Positions 22,501-33,008 of a stretch of DNA of 64,000 nucleotides are shown piece by piece. How positions within the stretch are numbered: position 1 is the stretch's first letter; each line of letters opens with the position of its first letter. Made by a program: the position numbers and the translations under genes. The DNA is from Rosa chinensis. Its lineage: Eukaryota; Streptophyta; Magnoliopsida; Rosales; Rosaceae. The notes beneath the pieces were generated by a model. It saw only the letters and a program-made list of their open reading frames with translations. It was not told the origin of the DNA and did not search any database. The stretch is from positions 16,917,501 to 16,981,500 of the forward strand of contig NC_037092.1 of NCBI RefSeq assembly GCF_002994745.2, read 5' to 3'.

Positions 22501-24316
22501 ATTGTTTTTTGGTTCTTAAATACAAAATTTGATCCTTCCCAGAATAGTTTATTAACATGGGCAATTCTTCGATTATCATATTTCTAGTCACTTTTTTTCA
22601 TCTTTCTCATGCTGCAGACAAGCCTTTGATTATATCGAAAAATGGAGCAAGTGGAGACTACCCTGATTGTACTGATTTGGCATATATGAAAGCACTTGAA
22701 GATGGTGTGAATGTACTCGATTGTCCTGTCCAAATGTCCAAGGACGGGATACCATTTTGCTCCAGTTCTATAAACCTTATTCATAGCACAACAGTTGCTC
22801 AATCAAGTTTTCAGAACTTAACAATGGTTGTTCCAGAGATTCAGGCTGACAATGGAATATATACCTTTAGCCTGACATGGGAACAGATCAAGACATTACA
22901 ACGTAAGTTGAAATATAACCTTTTACTTTTCAATATTTGTAAGAGAGAAACGCAGAACCTTGATGTAGTGCCTTTTCTCCTAGTTTAAACAGGTTATTTG
23001 TACACACATAACACATGGAGCACCCACAGACCACATTTAGTGTTGCTCTTACAAGTTATGTGATCAGGTACTCAAGTTCAACTTTCTGGACCAATTATTT
23101 GATATCCTTGTATTGTGTCTTTTTTTTCTTTTTTCTTTTTCCGTGTAAATCTGTAGCAAGTATATCAAACCCCCAGCAGACTCTGTACAAGTTGTACAGG
23201 AATCCAAGGTTCAAAAGTGCTGGGACTTACAAGAGATTATCTGATTTTTTTACCTTGGCAAAGAACAGGAGCTCTGTTTCAGGTGTCATAATCAGCATAG
23301 AGGTGAGTAGTTCATAGTTTATCTGCCTGGTTTATGATAGCATATTTTCAATTTTGTAAACACATGGCTATTGCTGAATGTTTTGCATCTCGGACTGGTG
23401 AAAAATTAATATTTATGCTTTCTACAGATGATGACATTGTACTATTTTCTTTCAGTATGCAGCATATCTTGCAGAGAAGCAGGGATTAAGTGTAACAGAT
23501 GCAGTCATTAATGAGTTGAACAAAGCTGGTTTGGACAATCAGACAGCCCTAGATGTCATGATTCAGTCCACTAATAGTTCTGTTCTAATGAAATTTAAGG
23601 AGGAAAGCAAGTGTAAACTTGTTTACAAGATCGAAGAAGTTATTGGTGATGCCCTTAATACAACTCTTCAGGACATCAAGAAGTTTGCCAATTCTGTGGT
23701 CATCAACAAGGCCTCTGTCCTTCCTGAAAATAGTGAATACATCACTGGAGCAACCAATGTTGTAACAAAGCTGCATGCATTTGATCTTCCTGTTTATGTC
23801 GAACTGTTCAGCAATGAGTATGTATCTCAAGCATGGGACTTCTTCTCTGATCCAACTGTTGAGATCAATTCATTTGTCTCCGGGGCCAATGTTGATGGTG
23901 TTATCACAGACTTCCCCAAAACAGCTGCTAGATACAAAAGTAAGTGTGCACTTGGTATACACTATTCGAGTGTGCCGGTTTCAGTACGTAAGTCACTGAT
24001 ATTTTGGTGCTTGATGGCTGCAGGAAACAGGTGTTTATTTTATAAAGAGAGACCTAGCTACATGAAGCCTGTTCCGCCAGGCGCGCTGTTAACAGTTGTT
24101 TCTCCTCGTCAATTGCCACCGGCTGAGGCTCCGAATCCAGTGCTGATAGAGAGTGATGTGATTGAACCACCTTTGCCTTCCGCCTTAGCTCCAGGGATCA
24201 CCAATGGATCGACAGTAGCACCACCACCACCACCTCCAAACGGGCAGCCTAAGATTGCTGCATGCTTCTTTCTCTCAAATCTGGCTTTGCTTGTTGCCAA
24301 CCTTTTACTGCTCTAA
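19546..24316 (+). CDS. Glycerophosphodiester phosphodiesterase-like protein (SHV3/GDPDL family), GPI-anchored (760 aa)
   Basis: Nine exons in one frame: 19546-19669, 20299-20592, 21439-21554, 21685-22186, 22451-22489, 22618-22902, 23157-23302, 23456-23939, 24024-24316. The product starts with a signal peptide (residues 1-28, Leu-rich), followed by two GDPD-like domains (about 43-345 and 365-680). It ends in a Pro-rich linker and a hydrophobic tail after [11 protein letters not shown], the pattern of a GPI anchor. Domain starts read ARGGFSG and ISKNGASG, lacking the His of true GDPD enzymes, as in SHV3/SVL proteins, which act at the plasma membrane and cell wall in cellulose and pectin organisation. 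More than ten N-glycosylation sequons. The 84-nt last intron (23940-24023) is in frame and free of stops. Confidence 0.93.
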
Positions 24317-25181
24317 AACTGTGAAGCATTCACATTATTGTAGCTCGGGGTCTTGTAGTTTTCGCATGAACACCGGCTAAATCAATTTATCAGATTTGTT
24401 ACTTGAACAGCTGTGAAACTCATTTGCTCTTTAGTCTCTTATTGTGTTATTGATGGGATCAGGCATCAGGCTAGGGTAAAGGATATAATACAGAAGTCAA
24501 CTAAAAAAATTATTCGAAGGAAAGGAAATAATTAAGCTTCATAGATCGTAAGGTACAATTAACGTATTGGTACATGAAATGTAGACCAACTTCCTACGCT
24601 AACAAATTAGTTCTTTATAGTTATTAGCTCAAAATAAGGTTGAGCTACTCTATTAATGCATGGAGCCAATCTATTTCTATATTGAACTCATCTAGTTGAT
24701 GTATGGATATATTAATGTATTGTAGACAACTCTCTTACAATGAGCATAGTGATGGAATAAATGATTTTACATAACAAGAACCATTGACTAGCACAATAAA
24801 TTCACTTTATTGACTGACTGAGCAAATTATGCTCCATCATTATTAGATGTAGCGCGGAAATAATTAGTTTGAAGCTTCTTTGAGGACTTTTTCTGATTTT
24901 TCATCTTCGACCGTGACTGCGGTAGACCAAGTTTTTACTGCTGAGTAAAGAAGGCTTTTTCACTTTTTATTATTATTATTTTTTTTTTTTGAAGAAGTTA
25001 AAAAAAGACTTGAAAAAAAATAATAAATAAAGGAAAAAAGATTGGCGGGGTTTAGGGTTTTAGGGAAAGGGCTTAAGCGGCTAATACTAGAATCATTCGA
25101 ACCGCAAATCAGAGCTGAGAGCAAAACAAAGTAGCAAACTTCAAGCTTCAACTGTGAGTTTCTGCTCAACCAAAGACTTCG
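24317..25181. other. Spacer upstream of second PPR gene
   Basis: AT-rich, with a poly-T tract at 24971-24989. The last 100 bases (from about 25080) look like the transcribed leader of the next gene. No gene seen. Confidence 0.5.
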
Positions 25182-25315
25182 ATGGTAGATTTTCCGCAAA
25201 CCCAATACTTCAACGATGAATCCCAAGTAAGCAGTCTCTTTCCTCTCACCTCTATATTCAACTGAAGACATGAACTTGTTCTTGTTGTTGCAATGAGTCC
25301 CAGCTTTCTTTTTGG

Positions 25316-27898
25316 ATGTGGGTTCCTTCAATTACACTGAGTTTTCCCAGAAAGCTCATTCAATCACCAAGAACTAATCTCAACCATTTTAAGCTCATCA
25401 ATTGGTTTTCAAGTTTCTCACTTTCTGATGATGATGATGATTGTTGCACTACAAACACCAACACAAGCACCCAAGAGGTTTATGGTGGTGGGATTGTGTG
25501 TGGTTTCAAGTGGGCATCGCCGCAGCAACCGGCTATTGCCCCCTGTGATTCAAGGTCTTCAGAGTCTGGTGGTATTAGTTCGGTTACTGATTGCAGAACA
25601 GACATTACCAATGCCAAGGGGAACCGTTTGGTTGCGGACTTGGAGACATTGGAGGTTGTTAACAAGCTCAACGGGTTTAAAAGCAAACCCAATTCGGCGC
25701 TTTCCTTGTTCCGCCAGTTGAAGGAAGAAGGGTTCCAGCACAATGTTTTGACATACTGTGCGCTTGTAAGGATATTGTGTTATTGGCGTTTGGATAGGAA
25801 GCTGGATTCTCTGTTCTTGGAGGTTATTAGTGGTGCTAGAGACGTTGGATTTCGATTATCGGATTTGTTGGAAGCGATGGAGGAGGAAATTGAGGTTTCC
25901 CCGTCAATAGTTCGGGGTTTTGATGCATTGGTTAAGTCTCTTGTCAATCTCAACATGTTTGATGAGGCTAGTGACGTTTTGTTCCATACCAGAAGGCGTG
26001 GATTTGTGCCGCATATCTTTACAGTTAATTTTCTGATGAATCGGTTGATTGAGCATGGTGAAGTGGGTGCGGCTTTGTCTATATACAAGCAGTTGAAGGG
26101 GATTGGTTTGGTCCCTAATGATTACACCTATGCAATTGTTCTCAAGGGATTTTGTAAGGAGGGTAGGTTGGAAGAGGCTGGGGAAGTGTTTGAGGAGATG
26201 GAGTTAGCTGGGGTAGCCCCTAGCGTGTTTGCCTATACAGCATATATTGAAGGGCTTTGCAACAAGGGGCGTTCTGATGTAGGATGTCAAGTGCTCGAAT
26301 ATTGCAAAAGGGAAAATATCCTTCTCGATGCCTATGCATATAAAGCTGTCATTCGTGGGTTCTGTGATGAAATGAAATTTGATGAAGCAGAGAGTCTCTT
26401 TCTTGACATGGAAATGCAAGGCGTGGTGCCTGATTCTTGCATCTATAGTGCAATGATCAGTGGCTATTGCAAGAATTACAATTTGTTAAAGGCTTTGGCT
26501 CTCCATAATGACATGGTGTCAAAGGGTATAAAAACAAATTGTGTGATTGTTGGTTTTATTCTTCAGTGCCTCTGTAAGATTGGAATGCCTTCTGATGCTG
26601 TGGATCAATTCATAGAATTTAAGAGCATGGGGATATATCTTGATGAGGTTACCTACAATATTGCGGTTGATGCTTTATGCACACTGCGGAGAGTGGAAGA
26701 AGCCTCCGAATTGCTGGAAGAGATGAAGCTTAAGCATATGAGCTTAGATGCTATGCATTACACCACATTGATTAAAGGGTACTGTCTCCAAGGGAAAGTT
26801 GTTGATGCCGCGAATCTTTTGGAGGAAATGTATGAGAAGGGTTTGAAGCCAGATATTATTACTTACAATGTCCTTGCTGCAGGGTTTTCTAGAAATGGAC
26901 TGGTATCTAAGGCGCTTGGCCTTTTGGTTTATATGGAGGCACAGGGTTTTAAACCGGACTCTGTTACACACAGCATGGTAATTGAGAATCTCTGCATAGG
27001 AGGAAAAGTCAAAGAAGCTGAAGCATTTTTAAATAATTTGGTAGATAAGAGTGAAGAGACCTACACTGCTCTGATCCGTGGATACTGTGAAGCTAACAAT
27101 ACAAGGAAGGCCTATGAACTTATTTCTAGGCTGGCAAAGCAGGGAGCCATTAACAAAGGTGCTTGCTTTAAGGTAGTCAGTAACCTTTGTATGGAAGGTG
27201 ATAATGACAGTGCTATCTTGTTGTATGAGAGAATGTTCGCCTTAAATGTGGAACCTAAGAGAATTATGTACAGCAAACTCATAGCTTCTCTCTGCCAGGC
27301 TGGAGACGTGCAAAAGGCCCGCCTGTTTTTTGATTCTTCAGTTGCGAGAGGGTTTACTCCTGATGTCATTGACTACACAGTGATGATAAATAGCTACTGC
27401 AGGGGGAATTCTTTGCGGGAAGCCCATGATCTCTTCCATGATATGAAAAAGAGAGGGATTCAACCTGATATCATCACTTACACAGTTTTGCTAGATGGAT
27501 TTTCGAAAAGAAACATAAGAAGGGTTCGTTCCCCTCTAGATGCAAGGGGAAATAGGGAAGAAATGGCGGATGCTTCTACTATACTTTGGACTGAGATGAA
27601 GGAAATGGGAATAAGACCTGATGCCATTTGTTATACTGTTTTGATAGACAGGCATTGTAAAACAGACAACCTTCAGGATGCTATTGCACTCTTTGACTTA
27701 ATGGTTGACAGAGGATTAAAACCTGATACAGTGACGTACACAGCTCTTCTGTCTGGCTGTTGTAATAGAAGAGATGTGGATAGGGCTGTAACCCTAGTTA
27801 ATGAGATGTCTTCGAAGGGAATCCAGCCAGATGCCTGCACACTGTCGGTTCTACAGCATGGAATCTTAAAAGCCAAAAAAGTGCAGTTTCGGAAATAA
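25316..27898 (+). CDS. P-class pentatricopeptide repeat protein, At2g26790-like (860 aa)
   Basis: Intronless from the ATG at 25316 (MWVPSITLSFPRKL) to TAA at 27896-27898. The first 45 residues are basic and Ser/Phe-rich, consistent with mitochondrial targeting, followed by an acidic and Thr-rich stretch. From about residue 215 there are around 18 PPR units with clear G-x-C and P-D-x-x-T-Y motifs, and a diverged patch near 580-600 (NNLVDKSEETYTAL). No editing domains. Most similar in my memory to Arabidopsis At2g26790. Expected role: binding a specific organellar transcript. An upstream ATG at 25182, joined through a 71-nt possible intron, could extend the N-terminus in frame; I prefer 25316 because it gives the conserved length. 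Confidence 0.92.
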   Translation: MWVPSITLSFPRKLIQSPRTNLNHFKLINWFSSFSLSDDDDDCCTTNTNTSTQEVYGGGIVCGFKWASPQQPAIAPCDSRSSESGGISSVTDCRTDITNAKGNRLVADLETLEVVNKLNGFKSKPNSALSLFRQLKEEGFQHNVLTYCALVRILCYWRLDRKLDSLFLEVISGARDVGFRLSDLLEAMEEEIEVSPSIVRGFDALVKSLVNLNMFDEASDVLFHTRRRGFVPHIFTVNFLMNRLIEHGEVGAALSIYKQLKGIGLVPNDYTYAIVLKGFCKEGRLEEAGEVFEEMELAGVAPSVFAYTAYIEGLCNKGRSDVGCQVLEYCKRENILLDAYAYKAVIRGFCDEMKFDEAESLFLDMEMQGVVPDSCIYSAMISGYCKNYNLLKALALHNDMVSKGIKTNCVIVGFILQCLCKIGMPSDAVDQFIEFKSMGIYLDEVTYNIAVDALCTLRRVEEASELLEEMKLKHMSLDAMHYTTLIKGYCLQGKVVDAANLLEEMYEKGLKPDIITYNVLAAGFSRNGLVSKALGLLVYMEAQGFKPDSVTHSMVIENLCIGGKVKEAEAFLNNLVDKSEETYTALIRGYCEANNTRKAYELISRLAKQGAINKGACFKVVSNLCMEGDNDSAILLYERMFALNVEPKRIMYSKLIASLCQAGDVQKARLFFDSSVARGFTPDVIDYTVMINSYCRGNSLREAHDLFHDMKKRGIQPDIITYTVLLDGFSKRNIRRVRSPLDARGNREEMADASTILWTEMKEMGIRPDAICYTVLIDRHCKTDNLQDAIALFDLMVDRGLKPDTVTYTALLSGCCNRRDVDRAVTLVNEMSSKGIQPDACTLSVLQHGILKAKKVQFRK

Positions 27899-29645
27899 GA
27901 ACAGTTGATAGTCAGTGCTTGGATAAACCCAGGGTTGTGAAATGGTAGAGAATGCAAAGTTTCTCTTTGAGTAAGGTAGATAATTTTCATTAGCTTTATT
28001 AGTGAACAGCTTTTGTTGTCTTGTTTCGATGATAAATTTTGACTCCACAGCTGGATGGGTGTCCCCGATACAACAATATGGCTTGCTGAAAGAGACTTGG
28101 TGGAAGCCTCATTCACTGGGCCACCTGGCCCACCCCTAGCTGGAGGGAGAAGAACACTTCGTTACTAAGTAACCTGGATATCATACATTGGTATAATACA
28201 GCTTTGCTTATGATTAATCAACAGTGTACAAAAGTTGCAATGCGTTCATGCGTGATTCTTATACTTGTTTTTGTAATATTTGTGGTCTGCCACTTAGTTA
28301 GCCGCATAAGAAACTTATTGGTCATGATATTTTGTCATCTGCCTTCATTTCATTCTGCTTTGGTGTTGTACATTATGAACAGCTTTTGTGTTTCATTCTC
28401 ATGAATGACATTTGATTCCAGAGCTGGTGTGTTGTGGAACAACTTTATCACTTGCCCAAAGTGACTTGGTGGTGGCGAAACAGGGTTGTAAATACATCTA
28501 GCCCCTTGCCAGATCACCCCATATTGGCCGGAAGGTCATTCCACCTGGCAGTTCACCAGGAAGTCAACCATGCTTAGGTATAATACAACTTGGATATGAA
28601 CTATTCTACAGCATATAAGAGTTGCAAAGTATTGATAAGCACATGTCTAGTGTCGAGTACTTGCAAATTTGTTTCCATAGTATATCTGGCGTTTCATTTA
28701 GCTAACAATGCAAGAGAAGCTGTTTTATATTAGGGTTCTTTCTTGTCCTGATTTTTCTAGTATGTCTTTTCTCCCCATGTCATTGCAGGACTGTTGTTTA
28801 GTAAGACCAAAAATTGTTTCTTTTTTTACTCGGGAGAAGGGTGAAAACAAGAATCAAGTTCTCGATCTGGCCTGAATGTGGGAGTAACTGCTCCATCACC
28901 TGACCATTTTTACAAAGTTTGGTGAACTAATCAATCCATACTCTACCATCAGCCTGCCGTCAAAGTGAGTTATAGTTGTTTATTCGATTCTTTAATGGTC
29001 TATACTTTGTGCCTAAATTTACAGTCTCTGGTCTATACTTCGTGTAACATTTTAAACAAGAAAACGAAGAAAACCTGAGCTCTGAGATTTTCCTTATTGC
29101 AGGTTGAGTTGTGCATAAGCTTCTATATGACCCAAACAGTGGACAACAATCTGCGTATTCTCTACTGCTCTTTGTGCCGATTGGCTTTCCTAGATGCATA
29201 GCAACCTGCGTAAAAGATCTATGGGATGGGATGTACCCTAATTTATCTTTTGCCCACTGTAAAATATTTAGTAGATGTAGAAATCATCATGAGATTTTCA
29301 TAGATTGTATCCCTTGTTTGAATAAATCATCGTGGGATGGCATTAAACGAAACTTCAGTTAGCTAAGGGCACAAACAAACTCAAGTGAAAGATCAAACCA
29401 AGTTCTTATTTTTTCTTGCCTGCATTGTTAAATTCTTTCTGGTATTCTTGTATCTGAATGAAGCAACCGGGACTCTATGCAGGCTAAAACTAAAGTACGC
29501 GGTTATGGAGTTCCTTAATTGCAAGTAAGAGGGAAGTACTTGAATACGCCTGCACCACTGCTATCGCTTATTACCAAGTTGGAGAGAAATTCTTTTCTGT
29601 ATTGGCCAATGGCCTCTGCAATTCTAAGCATAACCGATTTCATAA
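27899..29645. repeat. PPR 3' region with diverged tandem duplication
   Basis: Two diverged blocks of about 300 bp, near 27990-28290 and 28373-28690, share gaacagcttttgt, gagacttggtgg or gtgacttggtgg, and a pair of poly-purine segments in the same order. Both are probably part of the 3' UTR or flank. Short frames at 28204, 29111 and 29519 show no motifs and are not called. Confidence 0.5.
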
Positions 29646-30059
29646 CTATATTACACTGTCGTCCCTGTCATACCTATCCTTGCTTCTCCTCCCATTCCCT
29701 CTATAATCTCTGTCCCGGTGGTCCCGTTTATCATAATCCCTATCCCTATCCCTCCGGTGCCGCGGGCTCAAACTCCGGCTCCGGCTCCGGCTCCGGCTAG
29801 CCCTATACCCGCGGTACCTCCCATACAGCTTCCTCCTCAATTCCCTACCAATCAGCTTCACGTGCATAAAATTACACTCGATTGCAGTTGTTCTCCTCGA
29901 ACTGGCGACACGTGGCTTCCCGGAAATCCGTCACCGGCGAGAAGTCGGCGATAATCGGGCGGCCGTTATAGAACCTCCCTTGCAAGGCCTGGTCCTCCTC
30001 CTTGAACTGGACGTAGACGTTGCCGATCATGTGATCGGCGAGATTGTCGCAGACGTTGA
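29646..30059 (-). pseudogene. U2AF35 pseudogene: 5'-truncated U2AF small subunit (U2AF35) retrocopy
   Basis: On the minus strand the sequence reads [19 protein letters not shown], a core part of the U2AF35 UHM/RRM. This is followed by [19 protein letters not shown] and the second CCCH finger, then a basic RS tail ([19 protein letters not shown]). It begins abruptly mid-protein at 30059 and has no introns. In the second finger, after CNR, about eight bases are missing compared with the conserved GGYCNF segment; the frame hits a TAA and [11 protein letters not shown] continues in another frame. The conserved frame also lacks several residues between EEDQA and GRFY. The live protein recognises the 3' splice-site AG. 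This copy cannot make it and is probably a LINE-mobilised cDNA. Confidence 0.85.
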
Positions 30060-30759
30060 GTCACTCAAAAAACACCAATTCTTGTAGGAAACCCTTGTTA
30101 TATTTGAATGATTTCAAAAGAGGGCAAGAGCGCTCGGCTGCTTCTACCAGTAGTTTATTCAATCCCTTGTTTGTTTCCCTCGAACTATAACCTGCAAAGT
30201 TGAAGAAAAATGTCAGAAAAAAAAAAAATATAAATATATATATACACACACACACACACACAAAGGGTATAACAATCATTCATCCCTAAGCTCCCAAAAT
30301 ATATGTACGCCACAGCATGCACGTATGATAGCATACGGGCAAATGGTCAAAGAATTGATGTCCTACTGCACCACGCTACTCTAGGTTCATGAGTACATGT
30401 TCAACATGGTAATCTTCTCGGGATTCGGGAAGTTCCGTCCCGTTTTAAGTTGTGTATTCAATAGATAACAACAGAATAAAGGATTTAGCTGGGATGGCAG
30501 ATATCAAGCCTTAGTTTTCGATCAAGTGAAGGTGTCCGCACTTTAAAATCCTTATAGTAGAATGGAGAATGCATGCCTGAACATATACGATACATATAGG
30601 CTAACAAGTGGGCTAGGGTCGGCAGTTTATAGACCTACTGCATTTGAATCAACCAAAACAAAGTACGTGAGAGCATGGAAGAAAAAGCACATACAACAAG
30701 GGATGAAGAGGAGGTAGCTAGCTAGGGGCTGTTATCATCAAGCAGCTAGAGAGCGTGTA
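30060..30759. other. Region downstream of MIR157, with a microsatellite and an exon-like segment
   Basis: On the minus strand 30061-30196 is open after a possible acceptor (cctgcaaag on plus at about 30190) and encodes a segment starting GYSSRETNKGLNKLL and ending ELVFFE with a stop at 30061. I do not recognise it. A TA/CA microsatellite with an A tract lies at 30217-30262. The rest has no visible gene and may be part of the primary MIR157 transcript. Confidence 0.4.
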
Positions 30760-30865
30760 CTGGCACTGATGATGACAGGAAGCATAGAGAGCACAAAGGA
30801 GTGAGATGCATAATTTTGCAAACCACGCATCTGTGCTCTCTATCTTCTGTCACCAACGTACATCA
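30760..30865 (-). ncRNA. MIR157: miR157 (miR156 family) precursor hairpin
   Basis: On the minus strand the 5' arm contains TGACAGAAGATAGAGAGCAC (30833-30852), identical to the plant miR156/157 mature sequence. The 3' arm (30771-30792) reads GCTCTCTATGCTTCCTGTCA then TC, the usual miR157 star with one extra bulged base. The arms pair with two single-base bulges. The loop side is extended by an agatgc/gcatct stem. miR157 directs cleavage and translational repression of SPL transcription-factor mRNAs and so controls the juvenile-to-adult phase change. A TATA box lies upstream at 30963-30972. Confidence 0.96.
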
Positions 30866-30962
30866 TCACCTCTGCTCTCTCTTCCCCCCTAACTTCGCTA
30901 TACCTAGCAATGTATGAAGCCTGTGTAGATTAGAAAATTGAAGGTAGCTAGCAACTGCAACT

Positions 30963-30972
30963 CCTATTTATA
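30963..30972 (-). promoter_or_regulatory. TATA box of MIR157
   Basis: On the minus strand this reads gctataaatag, 110 bases upstream of the mature miRNA. It would place transcription start near 30935, with a CT-rich stretch (gctctctcttcccccc on plus) just inside the transcript. MIR156/157 genes are polymerase II units with TATA boxes, so the placement fits. Confidence 0.6.
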
Positions 30973-31302
30973 GCAGAAAAGTAAAGTTAGGTGGCAAAAA
31001 GGGTGGAGCAGATTTCTGAGATTTACTGCTATATATCACTCGATCATTTTTTCTCTGTGGTTTTCGATAACTTTTTTAACAAACCCCACATGGATTCCCA
31101 AGTAACTCGTATGATAACCTATTGCCATTTCAGCAAGTGAGAATATCTTTTTACCCACTACTGCATGAAAAATTAGCTACATTTGGAAGGAGTACGCAGT
31201 ACTCCTACTAGCTACTAATGCATGTACGTAGTCGTAGGGTTAGGGTTTGAAGGTTTCAGGTCAATGAATCTCTCAGTAAAAATAACAAAAAAGTATGTAG
31301 TT

Positions 31303-32992
31303 TTTTTTTGAAATAGAAGTTGAATTCATTAGATCAACAGCCAATAGGCTAGAGTCTACCATAACTTACAAAAGCAAAACTCGGCAAAATCCGAACTAAA
31401 CTATCTAAGCTAGAGTAGATCATTTAAATCTGTGTGACGCTCGCTTTTAAGCAAGCCTATCTAAGAATGTATAAACCTCGCCCTCTACGGAAAGGAAATC
31501 ATTCAACTAGCCCTTCCTTGCCAGGCACGCAATTGTGGTACAAGCAAGAAACTAGAAACATCATAGAAGACTCATAGAAGTCCATATACTCTCATATAGG
31601 CTTGACCCCAAGTAACAGAAATTAAAAAAGAGCCAACTCCGTCCCTTTCGGGTTGGAGTGTCTCCCCACAGATTGTTTCTTCGTTGGGGACTTATTCTTC
31701 GCCTTACCCTCACCATGTTTTGAGGTCTGCTGCTTGCCATCAGACGACACCTTATTTCTACTACCAGAAGGTCATCCTCTCTTCCGCTTCATACTCCCAA
31801 AATGAGTCGCCTCCTGTATAGGGTCCAATCCAAGATTTCCAGAATCAAGAGTAAGATTTCTCTTACCTACCGCCAAGCTCAATTTCAGTTTCTTAGGAGA
31901 GATAGTCATGCTTTCTTCTCTGGCTCGACGCTTGCCAGTGATGCGTTCTGGAGTGACCGCTGGCCCCTGGAGTTCGCGTACCACAATATGTCGCTTCTGC
32001 TTTGGAAACAAAGCATTCAAACATGGTTCCCCACTCGGACCAGGATCTGGAGTTCGAAAGATCAATGGTGGACACGGGGTGGTAGCCCTAGCTCTTACAC
32101 CAGTATTGAGCCCACTACCACTAGCATGCCCCGATGTTGACCCCGCCCAACCTCCCGGCGAGCCCCCACCACTCCTCTCCGACACCGTGTTTTGGGATCC
32201 CAAAACAATTCTCTCGGCTTCATCATCGTCTTCATCCAACGCCGGTCCGGAGCATGGTAAACCCACATGCGTGACTAATCCACATACAGAGCATCTTCCG
32301 AAAAGCTTGTCATAACGGAATTGGCAGCGAAACTCGATCGCATCATCCACCAAGTACCACCGCTTGAAAGGCAATGGTTTATGCAAAGGTATCTCAACCC
32401 TAATCCGGAGCTTCCCAGTCTTCTTAGCAGTCTTATCAATCTCCTGAAAATCCCCCAGCGTGTAGCCGATCATAGTCATGACACGTTCAGATCGAAACGC
32501 TGGTGGTATTCCCAAAAGAGTTATCCAATATGATGCCATGGCTAGGGGCACTTTCTCCACCGGCATGATACCATCATACAAAGCTAGAGCCACCGGCGCG
32601 TGGTTATATCCCCATGGGGCACCCTGCCATATTCGAACTCGATCAGACGGATCCGACAGCGTGAATAGCACTCTCTGTTCTTCTGCTTCCTCCACCTACA
32701 GCGAACCATTAACCCTCCAGGCGTTGCGAAACATCCCCATGAAGGACTGGACTTTGAAATCCCGAGCGGTGAGGAGCTTGCCCACCAAGAAAACGTTTGC
32801 CTGTCGCAATCCCTTACCCTGCTTAGGTCGCAAATCAACCTGCCTCTTGCCTTCAGCGATAGCAAGAGAGGAGGCTAGTCTAGCAGCCATTGCATCAACA
32901 GAGGACATCTCGTTGACAAGGAGAAACACTGAAACCGAAACCCTAACTCTATGTTTTTTGAGAGAGAGAGAGTTGACGGCTCAAACTAGGGT
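31303..32992 (-). mobile_element. Poly(A)-tailed non-autonomous LINE carrying only ORF1
   Basis: The insertion is flanked by a perfect 16-bp direct repeat, aaaaaagtatgtagtt, at 31287-31302 and 32993-33008. The T tract just inside the left repeat is the poly(A) tail of a minus-strand element. Its 3' end resembles plant LINE tails (attcaacttctatttc before the A run). The 5' leader has the [13 protein letters not shown] agggtttcggtt type sequence of plant L1 elements. Inside is an ORF1-like gene but no endonuclease or reverse transcriptase, so it must have been moved by another LINE. Confidence 0.9.
31772..32908 (-). pseudogene. LINE ORF1 (DUF4283, zinc knuckle) with one in-frame stop
   Basis: ATG at 32908 starts MSSVDAMAARLASSLAIAEG. 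The frame meets a single TAG at 32696-32698 and then continues open to 31772. After the stop comes the DUF4283-type segment with RVRIWQGAPWGYNHAPVAL, then a CCHC_4 zinc knuckle (RCSVCGLVTHVGLPC) and a basic, Ser/Gly/Pro-rich tail. In L1-type elements this protein coats the RNA and aids nuclear entry of the ribonucleoprotein. Only the one stop breaks it. About 379 codons in all. Confidence 0.85.
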
Positions 32993-33008
32993 AAAAAAGT
33001 ATGTAGTT

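Noticed and set aside
29718..29954. Pro-rich plus-strand frame
   Set aside because: It is the antisense shadow of the RS-rich tail of the U2AF35 retrocopy.
31802..32533. Plus-strand frames of 112 and 135 codons
   Set aside because: Shadows of the minus-strand LINE ORF1.
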